In this document: piece by piece, positions 1-8,003 of the stretch
Layout of the letters: every line of letters begins with the position of its first letter
How positions within the stretch are numbered: position 1 is the first letter of the stretch
Assembly (NCBI GenBank): GCA_001775995.1
Contig: MEZH01000016.1
Coordinates: 10,263 to 51,313, forward strand
Direction: 5' to 3'
Length of the DNA: 41,051 bases
Source: Candidatus Bathyarchaeota archaeon RBG_16_48_13
Lineage (GTDB): Archaea > Thermoproteota > Bathyarchaeia > RBG-16-48-13
Made by a program: the position numbers and the translations under genes
The notes under the pieces: generated by a model
What the model was told of the DNA's origin: nothing
The model's input: only the letters and a program-made list of their open reading frames with translations
Database searches by the model: none

Positions 1-181
1 AGTCGCAATAAAGTAAACAATAATCTCTTCCTTTTTTTTGAAAGAGACTCTCAGAACTTTTCCTCCGTTGTCGCTATGCGTGCGCACGCCAAAGATAGCA
101 ATTCTCTTCATGCCTCCTCGAATACTGGTCCTAGAGCATGCGTGCGACAAACGGAGTTGTCCAAAAAATCACTCTTTTGTT

Positions 182-1381
182 TTATCTTGTCATCATTCTT
201 CTGAACACGGGTACCGCTATTGCGGTCATTACCACCCCAAACGCTATCAGTACCGTTAGCTCTGTGGTAATTTCGGGTATTCCTGCTCCTAAAACCATGA
301 CTTTCCTAAGGGCTTCCGATGCGTAGGTGAGGGGAAGCACCTTTGAGATATCTTGCATATACCATGGCATTTGCTGTATTGGGAAGAATACGCCGCTGAG
401 GAACATCATCGGGAACATCAGCGTCATCATCATCATCTGCGCTGTCTCCTGGTCTTTTGCGAAGGAGGTTATTACGATGCCGAGCCCAACGAAGCTAAAT
501 ATACCCAGCAAGAGCAGGCCGAATACAAGCAGGATGCTTCCCTGAATTGCGACACCGAACAAGCCCACGGACAACACCAGTATTAGGACCCCTTGGATCA
601 GGCCTCTTGCAGTCTGGCCGAGGGTTTTCCCGAGTATTATGGACAGTCTGTTGATTGGTGCGACCATCATTCCGTCCAATGTGCCAATTTCTTTCTCTTG
701 GGATATGGCCACGGGGAGCCCAGTCATGACGCTCATCATCACGGTCATAGCCATTAACCCCGGAGCGATGAAGTCGAAGTAACTAGGGTTTCCGCCAACA
801 ACTCCTTCCGTCTGAACCTTGTAGGGTTTTACGATCGCCAGGGAATTGTTCGCGTTGACTGCTGGACTTAGCATCTGAACTTTCTGTTGAGCCAACATTG
901 TGCCCATTTGATCAAACACCGCGGACAAAACGCCCTGAATGGTCACTGATATTTGAGGATTAGACTGGTCAGTCACAATGATCAAAGTCCCCTGTTTCCC
1001 ATTCAATATGCTCGTGCTGAAATTGCTTGGGACGACTATGCCCCCATAAATATCGCCTTTCTGAACCATACTCTTGATGTCACCAACACTCGACGCGTTA
1101 GAAAAGACCATTATCCCTGTCTTATCGTTGATCTGCCGCAAGACCATGGTAAAAGTTTGGCTTGCAATAGTGGAATTGCCATAACCCACATCCTCATTCA
1201 CCAGCGCAACAGGCAAGTTGCTCATAGAGCTGCCGTTAGATGGATAAATGAAGCCTACCATGACCATCATGAACATCGGCATTAGCACAAGTAGGACCAA
1301 CCCCAATCGATTCCTGAACAACTCCATTAGATCTTTCCAAGCGATCCTAAAACTGTGTGAAAGTAGAGTTCTTGCACCCAT
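182..1381 (-). CDS. ABC-2 type transporter permease
   Basis: Membrane subunit of an ABC exporter, working with the ATPase encoded just upstream. The 399-residue protein has the ABC2_membrane_3 layout: one N-terminal membrane helix (about 23-43, preceded by an RIAWKDL motif), a long extracytoplasmic loop (about 44-215), then five hydrophobic segments in the C-terminal half with the conserved QEKEIGTLDGMMVAPI stretch before them. Its ATG lies 6 nt past the ATPase stop, and a GGTGAGG ribosome site sits inside the end of that gene, so the two are co-transcribed and probably translationally coupled. The substrate is not evident; relatives export drugs, sodium or lipids. Control is probably by the divergent PadR regulator. 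Confidence 0.9.
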   Translation of the reverse strand: MGARTLLSHSFRIAWKDLMELFRNRLGLVLLVLMPMFMMVMVGFIYPSNGSSMSNLPVALVNEDVGYGNSTIASQTFTMVLRQINDKTGIMVFSNASSVGDIKSMVQKGDIYGGIVVPSNFSTSILNGKQGTLIIVTDQSNPQISVTIQGVLSAVFDQMGTMLAQQKVQMLSPAVNANNSLAIVKPYKVQTEGVVGGNPSYFDFIAPGLMAMTVMMSVMTGLPVAISQEKEIGTLDGMMVAPINRLSIILGKTLGQTARGLIQGVLILVLSVGLFGVAIQGSILLVFGLLLLGIFSFVGLGIVITSFAKDQETAQMMMMTLMFPMMFLSGVFFPIQQMPWYMQDISKVLPLTYASEALRKVMVLGAGIPEITTELTVLIAFGVVMTAIAVPVFRRMMTR

Positions 1382-1387
1382 AGCGCC

Positions 1388-2407
1388 TCACCTTGTCCTT
1401 CCCTGTGGTGCCCCAAAGCGACGATGCGTTGCCATTGGCATCTTCTGATCCGCGGTGTCCCTCACTTGGTGACCCGTTAGGTGCAGGAACACATCTTCAA
1501 GCGTGGGTTGAAGGTTTTCCATAGAATCTATCTTTCCGTTTTTCGCCCTTATCGCATCGATCACAGAGTCGAACGCCTCATCCCCATGAACAAGAATCTT
1601 CAAATGGGTCGAGTTTTCTTGAGTCACAGAATCCGCGCATTTAAGCGCCCGAACCGTTTCGACAAGCTCTGAAGTAAGATTTGCCATCTCCAGGTTCAAT
1701 ATCGTAGTACCAACTCCTGAAATCAGTTTTTTCAAATTCGTTGAGGTATCAAGCGCGACAATCTTGCCGTGGTCCATAATGCCTATGCGATCACACAATA
1801 AATCAGCATCAACCATCATGTGCGTCGTTATTATTATGGTGGTTTTGTTTTCTCTATTGAGTTTCTTTATGAACTCCCTTATCTCAACAGACGATTGAGG
1901 ATCCAAACCCATTGTTGGTTCATCTAAGAACAGCACTTGGGGCAGGTTAAGGAGAGCCCGTATCACGTTCATCCTCTGTCGCATGCCTGTCGAAAACGTG
2001 CCCACCTGAGAATCCTTCCATTTGGTGAGTTGGACCAGCTCTAGCAGTTCCTCAATTCTCTTCGCCAAGACATCTTTCGGAATGTTGAAGAGACTCCCAA
2101 AAAACCGCAGGTTCTCTCTGGCCGTCAAACGATTGTACATTATCATCTTCTCGGAAACGATGCCTATCAGTTTTCGCACATTGGTGTCGTTTTTCACGAC
2201 GTCGTATCCGCCAATCGTTGCAGTTCCCTTTGTGGGCCTTGCTAACGTGGAGAGCATGCGTAAGGTGGTGCTCTTGCCAGCTCCGTTAGGACCGAGTAGG
2301 CCAAGTATCTCACCTTTCTTAACGTCAAACGAGATGTCGTCAACCGCTACGAAATCGTTGAATGTTTTCGTGAGGTTCTCAACCTCGATTATTGATTCGT
2401 TTTCCAA
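1388..2407 (-). CDS. ABC transporter ATP-binding protein (NatA/DrrA-like)
   Basis: ATPase of the exporter, 339 residues. It shows Walker A GPNGAGKST, a variant signature FSTGMRQRM, Walker B VLFLDEPTMGLDP and the H-loop Thr-His, followed by a C-terminal extension like DUF4162 of drug-export ATPases. I place the start at a TTG (2405-2407) because a GGTGAT ribosome site lies about 7 nt upstream and the translation from there begins directly with the typical IIEVENLTKTF strand. An in-frame start at 2494 would add 29 atypical residues and run into the PadR gene. It is divergent from PadR and upstream of the permease. Confidence 0.9.
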   Translation of the reverse strand: MENESIIEVENLTKTFNDFVAVDDISFDVKKGEILGLLGPNGAGKSTTLRMLSTLARPTKGTATIGGYDVVKNDTNVRKLIGIVSEKMIMYNRLTARENLRFFGSLFNIPKDVLAKRIEELLELVQLTKWKDSQVGTFSTGMRQRMNVIRALLNLPQVLFLDEPTMGLDPQSSVEIREFIKKLNRENKTTIIITTHMMVDADLLCDRIGIMDHGKIVALDTSTNLKKLISGVGTTILNLEMANLTSELVETVRALKCADSVTQENSTHLKILVHGDEAFDSVIDAIRAKNGKIDSMENLQPTLEDVFLHLTGHQVRDTADQKMPMATHRRFGAPQGRTR

Positions 2408-2415
2408 CGGGAAAT

Positions 2416-2489
2416 CACCGAATATATTCTTCGGTGCAATATATACGAGCAAAATATAAATATTTCGGATACAATTGTACATTCGAAAT
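2416..2489. promoter_or_regulatory. Divergent promoter/operator region of the PadR-ABC exporter locus
   Basis: An AT-rich stretch (about 2439-2463, ATATAAATATTT) can serve as TATA box in both directions; on the + strand it lies about 30 bp before the PadR ATG at 2493, predicting a leaderless mRNA. Two dyads flank it: CACCGAA (2416-2422) and TTCGGTG (2430-2436) form a perfect 7-bp inverted repeat with a 7-nt spacer, and TACAATTGTA (2470-2479) is a perfect 10-bp palindrome. Either could be the PadR operator; the assignment is inferred from position only. Confidence 0.55.
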
Positions 2490-2492
2490 GCC

Positions 2493-3059
2493 ATGTTCGC
2501 CCAGAACGTAGAGGAGAATCAGAGAACTGCACGTTGGCTGAAGGAAGCTCAAAAGGGATACATTCGCGTCGCGGTGCTCATCCTCCTAAATAGGAAACCG
2601 GCTCACGGCTACGAAATCATGAAGGAAATCAAGGACAGAACCAAAGGTTTCTGGAAGCCGACCGCCGGCGGCGTCTACCCAATCCTCCTAGACCTAGAAA
2701 AAGCAAGATACGTCGAAGGAGAATGGTCCACCCAAAATAACAGAAAGATAAAAGTCTACAAAATCACTGAAACAGGCAGAACGATTCTCAGAAATGCAAT
2801 TGTCAAACAAAACGAAATTGCCAACAACATGAACACCCTGTTTGGAGAATTTGCGAGAGACGTTTTAAACCTGGAACAAACAACATTACCCTTCCCAATA
2901 ATGCCCACCCCTTTCTCACCCTTTCTTGAGGAGAAAGATCGTGAATCTGAAGATAAGACAGAAGACTTGGAGCGAAAACGTATCGATCTTAAACGCATGA
3001 TCAAAATGTTGCAGGATGAGCTCCAGACAACAAACAAAAGACTAGCCAAAGCGAAATAA
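2493..3059 (+). CDS. PadR family transcriptional regulator
   Basis: DNA-binding regulator, about 188 residues. The N-terminal winged helix carries the PadR hallmarks (AVLILLNRKPAHGYEIMKEI, then GGVYPILLDLEKARYVEGEW with a basic wing). The C-terminal third (about 150-188) is a charged heptad-patterned coiled coil for dimerisation. PadR proteins usually repress adjacent exporters and release DNA on ligand binding, which fits the divergent ABC exporter. I prefer ATG 2493 because the TATA box is about 30 bp upstream; a TTG at 2475 would add six residues but lies inside the palindrome at 2470-2479. Confidence 0.9.
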   Translation: MFAQNVEENQRTARWLKEAQKGYIRVAVLILLNRKPAHGYEIMKEIKDRTKGFWKPTAGGVYPILLDLEKARYVEGEWSTQNNRKIKVYKITETGRTILRNAIVKQNEIANNMNTLFGEFARDVLNLEQTTLPFPIMPTPFSPFLEEKDRESEDKTEDLERKRIDLKRMIKMLQDELQTTNKRLAKAK

Positions 3060-3165
3060 CCGAGACGGATCAAATTCAGCCGCATGACCAGTGCTCTGCG
3101 ATCTTATGAGCCCACACAAGAATCCAATTCAGTTAGGCAAGAACGAAATCGGGCAGTTTTGGCTA

Positions 3166-3173
3166 GCGCGCGC
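3166..3173. repeat. Intergenic GCGCGCGC element
   Basis: Alternating GC octamer in the gap between the PadR and DUF1801 genes, in the context CTAGCGCGCGCC. One of ten exact octamers in the window; the family is described in the findings. Confidence 0.6.
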
Positions 3174-3230
3174 CATTCTTCCGCAAGAACTATTAGCCCA
3201 TTCCACCTGTGTTCTTTGTGGCGACAACCT

Positions 3231-3596
3231 GTGAAAACATTGAAGAAACGCTTTGAAACAATAGACGAATATATCGCTACATTCCCCCGAAGCGTCCAAG
3301 ATATTTTAGAAGAACTGCGACAAACAATCCAAGATTCAGCGCCGGATGCCAAAGAGACAATCAGTTACCAAATGCCCGCTTTCAAATTGAATGGCAATTT
3401 GGTGTATTTCGCGGCGTTCAAGAATCATATTGGATTTTATCCCACTTCATCTGCCATTAGTGAATTCAAAAAAGAACTGTCTCATTATGAAGTAGCAAAA
3501 GGCACCGCCAGATTTCCCATAGACGGGCCGATCCCTTTTGACCTGATAAGGAAGATTGTGAAGTACAGAGTAAAACAGAATTTAGAAAAAAGGTGA
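3231..3596 (+). CDS. DUF1801 (YdhG/YdeI-like) domain protein
   Basis: Small alpha/beta protein of the DUF1801 family, which has a frataxin-like fold; bacterial YdhG has been called an iron chaperone, but the function here is unproven. Diagnostic stretches are TIDEYIATFP, the ETISYQMPAFKLNG core, and HIGFYPT near the middle. From the GTG at 3231 the product is 121 residues, the usual size of the family. An upstream in-frame start at 3084 would add 49 residues of non-conserved, Arg/Ser-rich sequence containing an intergenic-type GCGCGCGC, so I reject it. Single gene. Confidence 0.8.
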   Translation: MKTLKKRFETIDEYIATFPRSVQDILEELRQTIQDSAPDAKETISYQMPAFKLNGNLVYFAAFKNHIGFYPTSSAISEFKKELSHYEVAKGTARFPIDGPIPFDLIRKIVKYRVKQNLEKR

Positions 3597-3734
3597 CAGC
3601 GGAGCGCGAGCTACAGACGTCTAAAGCTGCTGCAGCAACACCCCGATATCCTTGTTTGAATATTCTACCTCAACAATGCCTGGTGACAGCGAATCGAACT
3701 AAATCTTGATCCAAAGGCCTAGGGATCTGTTGAA

Positions 3735-4460
3735 CTATGCGATTTGCCATTTCTCTTTGAGTTTTCCCGCAGGACAATACTTGAGGCAGGGGGCGGGACA
3801 AAGCTTGTACGGTGTGCCAGGGATGGGTTCGCCGAGTTCCATTTCCGCTCGCCAACACGTCTCGACATTGTTCCGGCCTTCGTTGATGGCTTTCGCGATG
3901 CAGACCTTTTCGCAGACCATGCATTTGCCGCAGGGATCCCTTTCCAAGGGCTTGTCAGGGGTGAGCGGCGCGTTGGTGATTATGGCCGCCAAGCGGACGC
4001 GGGGTCCATACTGCGGAGTGATGAGTAGGCTGCTCTTGCCCACGGCTCCGAGGCCCGCCAATTGAGCGGCATGTTTCAGGGAGATCGATCCCCGCATGTA
4101 TTCCCAGTCCGTGGACAGGCTTTTCGAGGTCTTGGATGACTCGGGAGTCTTGTAAACAGGAGAAATCGCCGTGACGCCTTTGAAACCGTTCTCCGCGAGA
4201 ATTCCTATGATCTGGGTGCCGACTCTGGCCAGCTCATCCTCTCTGGCTTTTTTGACGATCCGCCTCTCCTCCGGGGAAGCCTCCTCGATCACTTTGTCAG
4301 GCATCTGAATTGCCATTACTATGACGCTCTTGGCGTCTGGAAGCACATCTCTGGGCCTGCGGCCCTCGGTGACGTTCCATCCTTTGGCGGACGCTATGCC
4401 GACGAGGCTTATCCCTTCAAACATCGCCAGGGCTTTGATCACTGAAGTCAGATCATGCAC
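3735..4460 (-). CDS. Epoxyqueuosine reductase (QueG)-like 4Fe-4S protein
   Basis: Iron-sulfur protein of 241 residues related to QueG and the iron-sulfur half of reductive dehalogenases. The core GLGAVGKSSLLITPQYGPRVR (about 137-156) is typical of QueG-like proteins. A ferredoxin-type cluster motif C177-x2-C180-x2-C183-x3-C187 follows, then C202 and a second Cys group C221-x3-C225-x3-C229-Pro. QueG proteins reduce epoxyqueuosine in tRNA using a corrinoid and two 4Fe-4S clusters. This one is shorter than bacterial QueG, so a different reductase role is possible. The GTG start overlaps the end of a small frameshifted gene (4453-4621), suggesting coupling. Confidence 0.8.
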   Translation of the reverse strand: MHDLTSVIKALAMFEGISLVGIASAKGWNVTEGRRPRDVLPDAKSVIVMAIQMPDKVIEEASPEERRIVKKAREDELARVGTQIIGILAENGFKGVTAISPVYKTPESSKTSKSLSTDWEYMRGSISLKHAAQLAGLGAVGKSSLLITPQYGPRVRLAAIITNAPLTPDKPLERDPCGKCMVCEKVCIAKAINEGRNNVETCWRAEMELGEPIPGTPYKLCPAPCLKYCPAGKLKEKWQIA

Positions 4461-4621
4461 GATGAATCAATAAATCAGTGTTCACGCTGTTCTTTAATTC
4501 TTTTTGTATGCTTGTTTTCAGAGGATCAGTAACCTGAGGCACAGGCAGCGTCTTCAAAGCATCTGCTACTGACTTGCCAACCCGTACGTCCTTTCATTGT
4601 AACAATTAGCAAATGCATCAT
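4453..4621 (-). pseudogene. Small frameshifted gene upstream of the QueG-like gene
   Basis: Two frames join into a protein-like sequence of about 55 residues: MMHLLIVTMK from an ATG at 4619-4621, then DVRVGKSVADALKTLP and onward to a TGA at 4453-4455. The join needs loss of one G in the AAAGGACG stretch near 4590. Support for coding: the ATG is about 25 bp from a TATA box (leaderless), the downstream frame is free of stops for 46 codons, and its stop overlaps the GTG of the next gene. I do not recognise the family. It may be a real short gene with a sequencing error, or a decayed one. Confidence 0.35.
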
Positions 4622-4637
4622 GAGTCCTCTTCTCAAC

Positions 4638-4650
4638 CCTTTTATAATTC
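4638..4650. promoter_or_regulatory. Bidirectional TATA box
   Basis: CTTTTATAATTC reads as a TATA box on both strands. On + it precedes the isomerase-like gene at 4701 (leader of roughly 30 nt with a GAGGT ribosome site at 4688-4692). On - it lies about 25 bp before the ATG at 4621. Inferred from sequence and spacing. Confidence 0.5.
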
Positions 4651-4700
4651 CTCGATAGAATTGCCCCCGATTAACACAAGAGACTTTGAGGTTTCAAAAA

Positions 4701-5042
4701 ATGCTGTTCCTGAACATATTGAAGGCATATATGCCTTTGCCGATACCTCTGGCCCAATTTGCCGAGCTGGCGGTCAAGCACCGGGACTACCTGAGGAGGC
4801 TCGAGAAAGAGGGAAAGATAAAGTTCACCGCCGCCTTCCTGGGGAAGCGGGCTAGGGTGATAATCTTCGACGTCGAGTCCGACGAGGAGCTCTTCGAGTG
4901 CATAAACGCGGACCCGCTATTCAACTACATGGAGCGGGAGACCCACGCGCTCATCTCGAACGAGAAGGTCTACTCCATATACGAAGGGATCGAGAAAGCC
5001 TCGTCCAAGAAAACACCTGCGAAGAAATTCAAGCGAGAATGA
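4701..5042 (+). CDS. Muconolactone delta-isomerase-like protein (dimeric alpha/beta barrel)
   Basis: Small protein of 113 residues whose order of motifs matches muconolactone isomerase: an N-terminal strand ending in PLPIP, a helix with AELAVKHRDYLRRLEKEGK, then VIIFDVESDEELFECINADPLFNYM and a final strand. Muconolactone isomerases act in the catechol ortho-cleavage pathway, but no other genes of that pathway are nearby, so the substrate is open. The tail (about 98-113) is Lys-rich and not conserved. ATG 4701 is chosen because GAGGT lies 8 nt upstream. Confidence 0.75.
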   Translation: MLFLNILKAYMPLPIPLAQFAELAVKHRDYLRRLEKEGKIKFTAAFLGKRARVIIFDVESDEELFECINADPLFNYMERETHALISNEKVYSIYEGIEKASSKKTPAKKFKRE

Positions 5043-5165
5043 ATTGAGAGCGAGTACCCAAAAGGCTCCTGCTGCAGGGAATGCAGGCAGTTTAGAGCGC
5101 ACACATCGCATGACTTAAAAGGCGTCAGCAACCAAAAGATACCTATTGGTTGGGATCGAAGAATC

Positions 5166-5732
5166 ATGCGCCCATATCCGGTCATCCTGTGTTTTGTGCT
5201 GGTCTTCTCATCTCTGGCAGGCCTTGCGTTGCCCCCCGTGAGGGCCGCGGACTGGCAGCAAGTGACCCGCTTCACCGGGTCGGGAACCCAGCAATTGAAC
5301 ACCACAGAGTTCAGCATAGCCGGGTCCGAGTGGCGCATAGTGTGGAGCTACACTCCCAATAGCATCGAGCCGAGCCTTACGATATTCAGCTTCTTCATCG
5401 TCAGGCACGGAGAAGGGGCTCCCTTCGGCGAATACGTATACGAGTCTGGGACCGACACGACGAGCGGCGTCCTCTACATCCATGAGGGACCCAGACCCTA
5501 TTACCTGATGATCTTGGCGGCCAACACCGCGGGGTACACGATCACTGTGGAGTCTGACAGGAGTACCGAGGTCGGGACGGGGATGCTCACCCTGATAATC
5601 GCGTTGGTCATCGCGATCCCGGTGGCTCTCATAATCGTCATGGTGTACATCCTGAGGAAGAGAAAGCGCACACAGAAGGCACCGACCTTTGCGGAATATC
5701 CGCAGCCTCCCCCTCCGCCTCCCCCCGCTTAG
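5166..5732 (+). CDS. Secreted, membrane-anchored protein of unknown function
   Basis: 188 residues with a clear signal peptide (hydrophobic about 5-22, small residues ending near AVRAA 26-28), an extracytoplasmic domain of about 110 residues rich in beta strands, a single membrane helix (about 140-165), a basic stop-transfer cluster RKRKRTQK and a short cytoplasmic tail ending in a proline run. The topology is outside domain, one helix, proline tail inside; the tail could bind a partner protein. I do not recognise the ectodomain. No operon partner is evident. Confidence 0.75.
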   Translation: MRPYPVILCFVLVFSSLAGLALPPVRAADWQQVTRFTGSGTQQLNTTEFSIAGSEWRIVWSYTPNSIEPSLTIFSFFIVRHGEGAPFGEYVYESGTDTTSGVLYIHEGPRPYYLMILAANTAGYTITVESDRSTEVGTGMLTLIIALVIAIPVALIIVMVYILRKRKRTQKAPTFAEYPQPPPPPPPA

Positions 5733-5803
5733 TCTCGCGCGAATGCTGTAGGAACAAAGCGCCATTCAATGGTATTAGTGTCATCAGATGTCAGCATATG
5801 AGT

Positions 5804-5811
5804 GCGCGCGC
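5804..5811. repeat. Intergenic GCGCGCGC element
   Basis: Octamer between the convergent genes ending at 5732 and 5843. It is followed by TATGTCA and shares the 15-mer GCGCGCGCTATGTCA with the element at 32049, so identity extends past the GC core. Confidence 0.6.
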
Positions 5812-5842
5812 TATGTCAGTGGAAACATTGGTCGCGAGAATA

Positions 5843-7171
5843 TTAATCTAGCAATCGTATTCTCAGGCTCCTTCTTCGGGATGAAGGATCTGATTTTAGA
5901 GTCTCCGTTGCGGAAAGAGAAACTTCACGATCGCTGTCTACATGTATCACAAACTCGATCTGAGGCACACCTCGAGGTGACGGCGTTATCCCTGTGAATT
6001 GCACCCTCCCCAGAGACACATTTTTCTCTATCTTCTGGTTCTCTCCAAATGCTATGTGGAGGTTCATTTCAGTTTGATTGTCAGCCAAGGTTGAAAAGAT
6101 TCCTCGATGCTCTAATGGCAATGAGCTTCCCATCTTGATAAGAGGGGTGAAGACCCCTCCCAATGTCTCGACCCCGATGGAACCGCGATCTAAGTTGATC
6201 CTTCCGAGCCTCAAGCTTTCTTCAGTTGGCTTTGCAGGAAGATTAGTCTCAACATACGCCTTGTTGTGCAGGGTTTCTGCGTGTTGCGGGTTGATTTCCA
6301 GAGCCTTATCAAAGCACCTTAACGCTTCATCAATATGGCCCAAACCCGCCAGAACAATTCCTTTACTACTCCAGGCATCCGTGTACTGAGGGCTCATTCG
6401 CAGTGCTTTGTCGAAGCATTCTAAGGCCTCACTCAAACGATTGATACTATTGAGACTGTTCCCTTTTGCGTTCCAAGTCTCTGTGTCTTGTGGGTTGATC
6501 TTCAGAGCTTTGTCGAGGCATTTTATTGCTTCATCGAAGCGTCTCAACTCATGGAGCATAGTTCCTTTCTTATACCATGCCTCTCTAAGTTGCGGATTTG
6601 TTGCCAGAGCATTATCATAACAGTTCATTGCTTCATCAAGACGACCCATCTTACGGAGGTCGTTTGCCTTGTTGTACCAAGCCTTTGCGTCTTGTGGGTT
6701 GATTCTCAAGGCCATATCGCAGCATTCTATCGCTTCATCAAGACGGCCCAAATAGTAGCAGCTCGCTCCCTTGGCATTCCATGCACTTGCATCTTGTGGG
6801 TTGATTTCCAGAGCTTTGTCGAAGTATCTTATTGCTTCATCAAAACGATCGAGACTATTGAGCGCAGCTCCCTTCCCGTACCAAGCTTCTTCGTAACGAG
6901 GGCTAATTGCCAGAGCGCTCTCGTAACGTATTGCCGCTTCATCAAAACGACCATATTCGTAGTGAATCGATCCCTTGTACCACAAAACTTCTGCGTCTCG
7001 CGGGTTGATTTCCAGAACCTTATCGAAGCATTTCAAAGCCTCATCAAAACGTCCAGAATCCGCAAGGTCCTTTCCCTTTTTCTTCCACTTTTTCGTTTCA
7101 TTATCTGGCAATTCGTCTGGTTTTGGAGTGTCAGTTGCCTCTTTTTCTTTCTTCCGTTTGAAGATGTTCAT
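5843..7171 (-). CDS. TPR-repeat protein with C-terminal Hsp70 (DnaK) substrate-binding domain
   Basis: 442 residues. After a basic N-terminus there are eight 34-residue TPR units plus a half unit (about 25-310), with recurrent RFDEAIKCFDKALEINPQ signatures. Residues about 328-422 match the DnaK beta substrate-binding domain in order: SIGVETLGGVFTPLI, FSTLADNQTEMNLHI, SLGRVQFTGITPSPRGVPQIE, HVDSDREVSLSATE. There is no Hsp70 ATPase and no alpha-helical lid; the protein ends just after the beta domain. This suggests a nucleotide-independent peptide-binding adaptor, with the TPRs docking a partner. The start has GGTGA 7 nt upstream. Its ATG overlaps the stop of a small upstream ORF (ATGA). Confidence 0.9.
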   Translation of the reverse strand: MNIFKRKKEKEATDTPKPDELPDNETKKWKKKGKDLADSGRFDEALKCFDKVLEINPRDAEVLWYKGSIHYEYGRFDEAAIRYESALAISPRYEEAWYGKGAALNSLDRFDEAIRYFDKALEINPQDASAWNAKGASCYYLGRLDEAIECCDMALRINPQDAKAWYNKANDLRKMGRLDEAMNCYDNALATNPQLREAWYKKGTMLHELRRFDEAIKCLDKALKINPQDTETWNAKGNSLNSINRLSEALECFDKALRMSPQYTDAWSSKGIVLAGLGHIDEALRCFDKALEINPQHAETLHNKAYVETNLPAKPTEESLRLGRINLDRGSIGVETLGGVFTPLIKMGSSLPLEHRGIFSTLADNQTEMNLHIAFGENQKIEKNVSLGRVQFTGITPSPRGVPQIEFVIHVDSDREVSLSATETLKSDPSSRRRSLRIRLLD

Positions 7172-7368
7172 ATATCAGTCACCTTGTAGTTCAAACAACG
7201 CTTCTTCGTTGAAGGCTTACGTGTTTTTTGCGAGCGCTCATACCAAATCAAGGTGTCAAGATTCCAATTCCAGCTTAGAAAATGATTGTGAATAATGAAC
7301 CCGCCTAAGAAGGGAATAGAAAGCCCAAACATCAAGGCCTTGATTCTGTCAGAAAAAGTATGGGTCAA
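7168..7368 (-). CDS. Small putative membrane protein upstream of the TPR-Hsp70 gene
   Basis: Up to 66 residues, with a hydrophobic segment FGLSIPFLGGFII near the start followed by a tryptophan-rich and then basic tail. The stop codon overlaps the ATG of the TPR-Hsp70 gene in an ATGA arrangement, typical of coupled genes, and a TATTAAGA box lies about 35 bp upstream. The start is unsure: TTG 7368 follows an in-frame stop directly, while ATG 7332 has AAGG 5 nt upstream. No family recognised; a non-coding leader is the alternative. Confidence 0.4.
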   Translation of the reverse strand: MTHTFSDRIKALMFGLSIPFLGGFIIHNHFLSWNWNLDTLIWYERSQKTRKPSTKKRCLNYKVTDI

Positions 7369-7469
7369 TCAAGACACTGATTGTATTATGGAATCGATAG
7401 ATTCTTAATACTTCTGTCTGTTGCTTGTTTCCGAGCGCGCTTACAGCAGGTGAGGTCCAGGGGTGTGAA

Positions 7470-7910
7470 TTACTTGCCTCTGCCGCTGCATCTCTTGCAA
7501 ATGCCGTGAATGTCGAGGCGCTGCCCTGTCCGCGTGAACTCCTTCTTGGCAGCAAATTTCGCAACCATTTCCCTAGCGGCAGGATCTTCCATGTCCTCTA
7601 TGCTCCCGCATCGGAGGCAGACCAAGTTTATGTGGGGCTCCATGCAGGAATCGAACCTCGCCTGGCTTCCGGGGAAATCCAGCTCCTGGACCAACCCGTG
7701 TTCAGTCAATATCTGAAGCGTCTTGTATACTGTCGCGAGGCTGACGGTGGGATGGACCTTCCTCACTTCATCGTAGACCCTCTGCGCGGTCGGATGGTCT
7801 CGACTCTGGAGCGCGTACCGGCACACCGCTATCCTCTGGGGAGTGGCCCTGTACCCCTTCTTGCGGAGGCTCTCGATAATCAGCGCGTCTGACTTGAGGA
7901 AGCTGCTCAT
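7470..7910 (-). CDS. Fur family regulator, PerR-like
   Basis: Metal-dependent repressor of 146 residues. It has the Fur winged helix (TPQRIAVCRYAL, then SLATVYKTLQIL recognition helix) and two structural-zinc pairs, C98-x2-C101 and C138-x2-C141. Aligned by eye with Bacillus PerR, the regulatory ligands would be H39, D87, H93 and an Asp near 106, but the residue matching PerR H93 is Asn95 here (PHINLVC). Being divergent from a catalase, with an inverted repeat between TATA box and start, it is very likely a peroxide-sensing, autoregulated repressor. The mRNA is predicted leaderless. Confidence 0.88.
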   Translation of the reverse strand: MSSFLKSDALIIESLRKKGYRATPQRIAVCRYALQSRDHPTAQRVYDEVRKVHPTVSLATVYKTLQILTEHGLVQELDFPGSQARFDSCMEPHINLVCLRCGSIEDMEDPAAREMVAKFAAKKEFTRTGQRLDIHGICKRCSGRGK

Positions 7911-7914
7911 AGCT

Positions 7915-7933
7915 CTTATTAGATAATAATAAG
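7915..7933. promoter_or_regulatory. Per/Fur-box operator between perR-like and catalase genes
   Basis: CTTATTA and TAATAAG form a perfect 7-bp inverted repeat around GATAA, close to the Fur/Per box pattern. It sits between the regulator's TATA box (TTATTTAAG, 7935-7943 on -) and its ATG at 7910. The same AT-rich stretch read on + (CTTAAATAA, 7935-7943) can be the catalase TATA box, so one bound dimer could shut both promoters. Confidence 0.7.
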
Positions 7934-8003
7934 TCTTAAATAACCTTTGAGCCAGTCAAATGCTTGGAATACTCAATAATGTGAAGAGGGAGGTTCCTCA
8001 AAA

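Noticed and set aside
2408-2494. Longer start of the ABC ATPase
   Set aside because: The extension is not ATPase-like, overlaps the PadR gene and would remove the shared promoter; TTG 2407 has a good ribosome site.
3665-3745. Possible tRNA on - strand (GTTCGATTC followed by a CCA)
   Set aside because: The bases that should pair in the T stem do not match and no cloverleaf can be drawn upstream.
5900-7090. About 102-bp periodic repeats, considered as a CRISPR-like or satellite array
   Set aside because: The period and sequence are fully explained by the 34-residue TPR units; no CRISPR array with constant repeats exists in the window.
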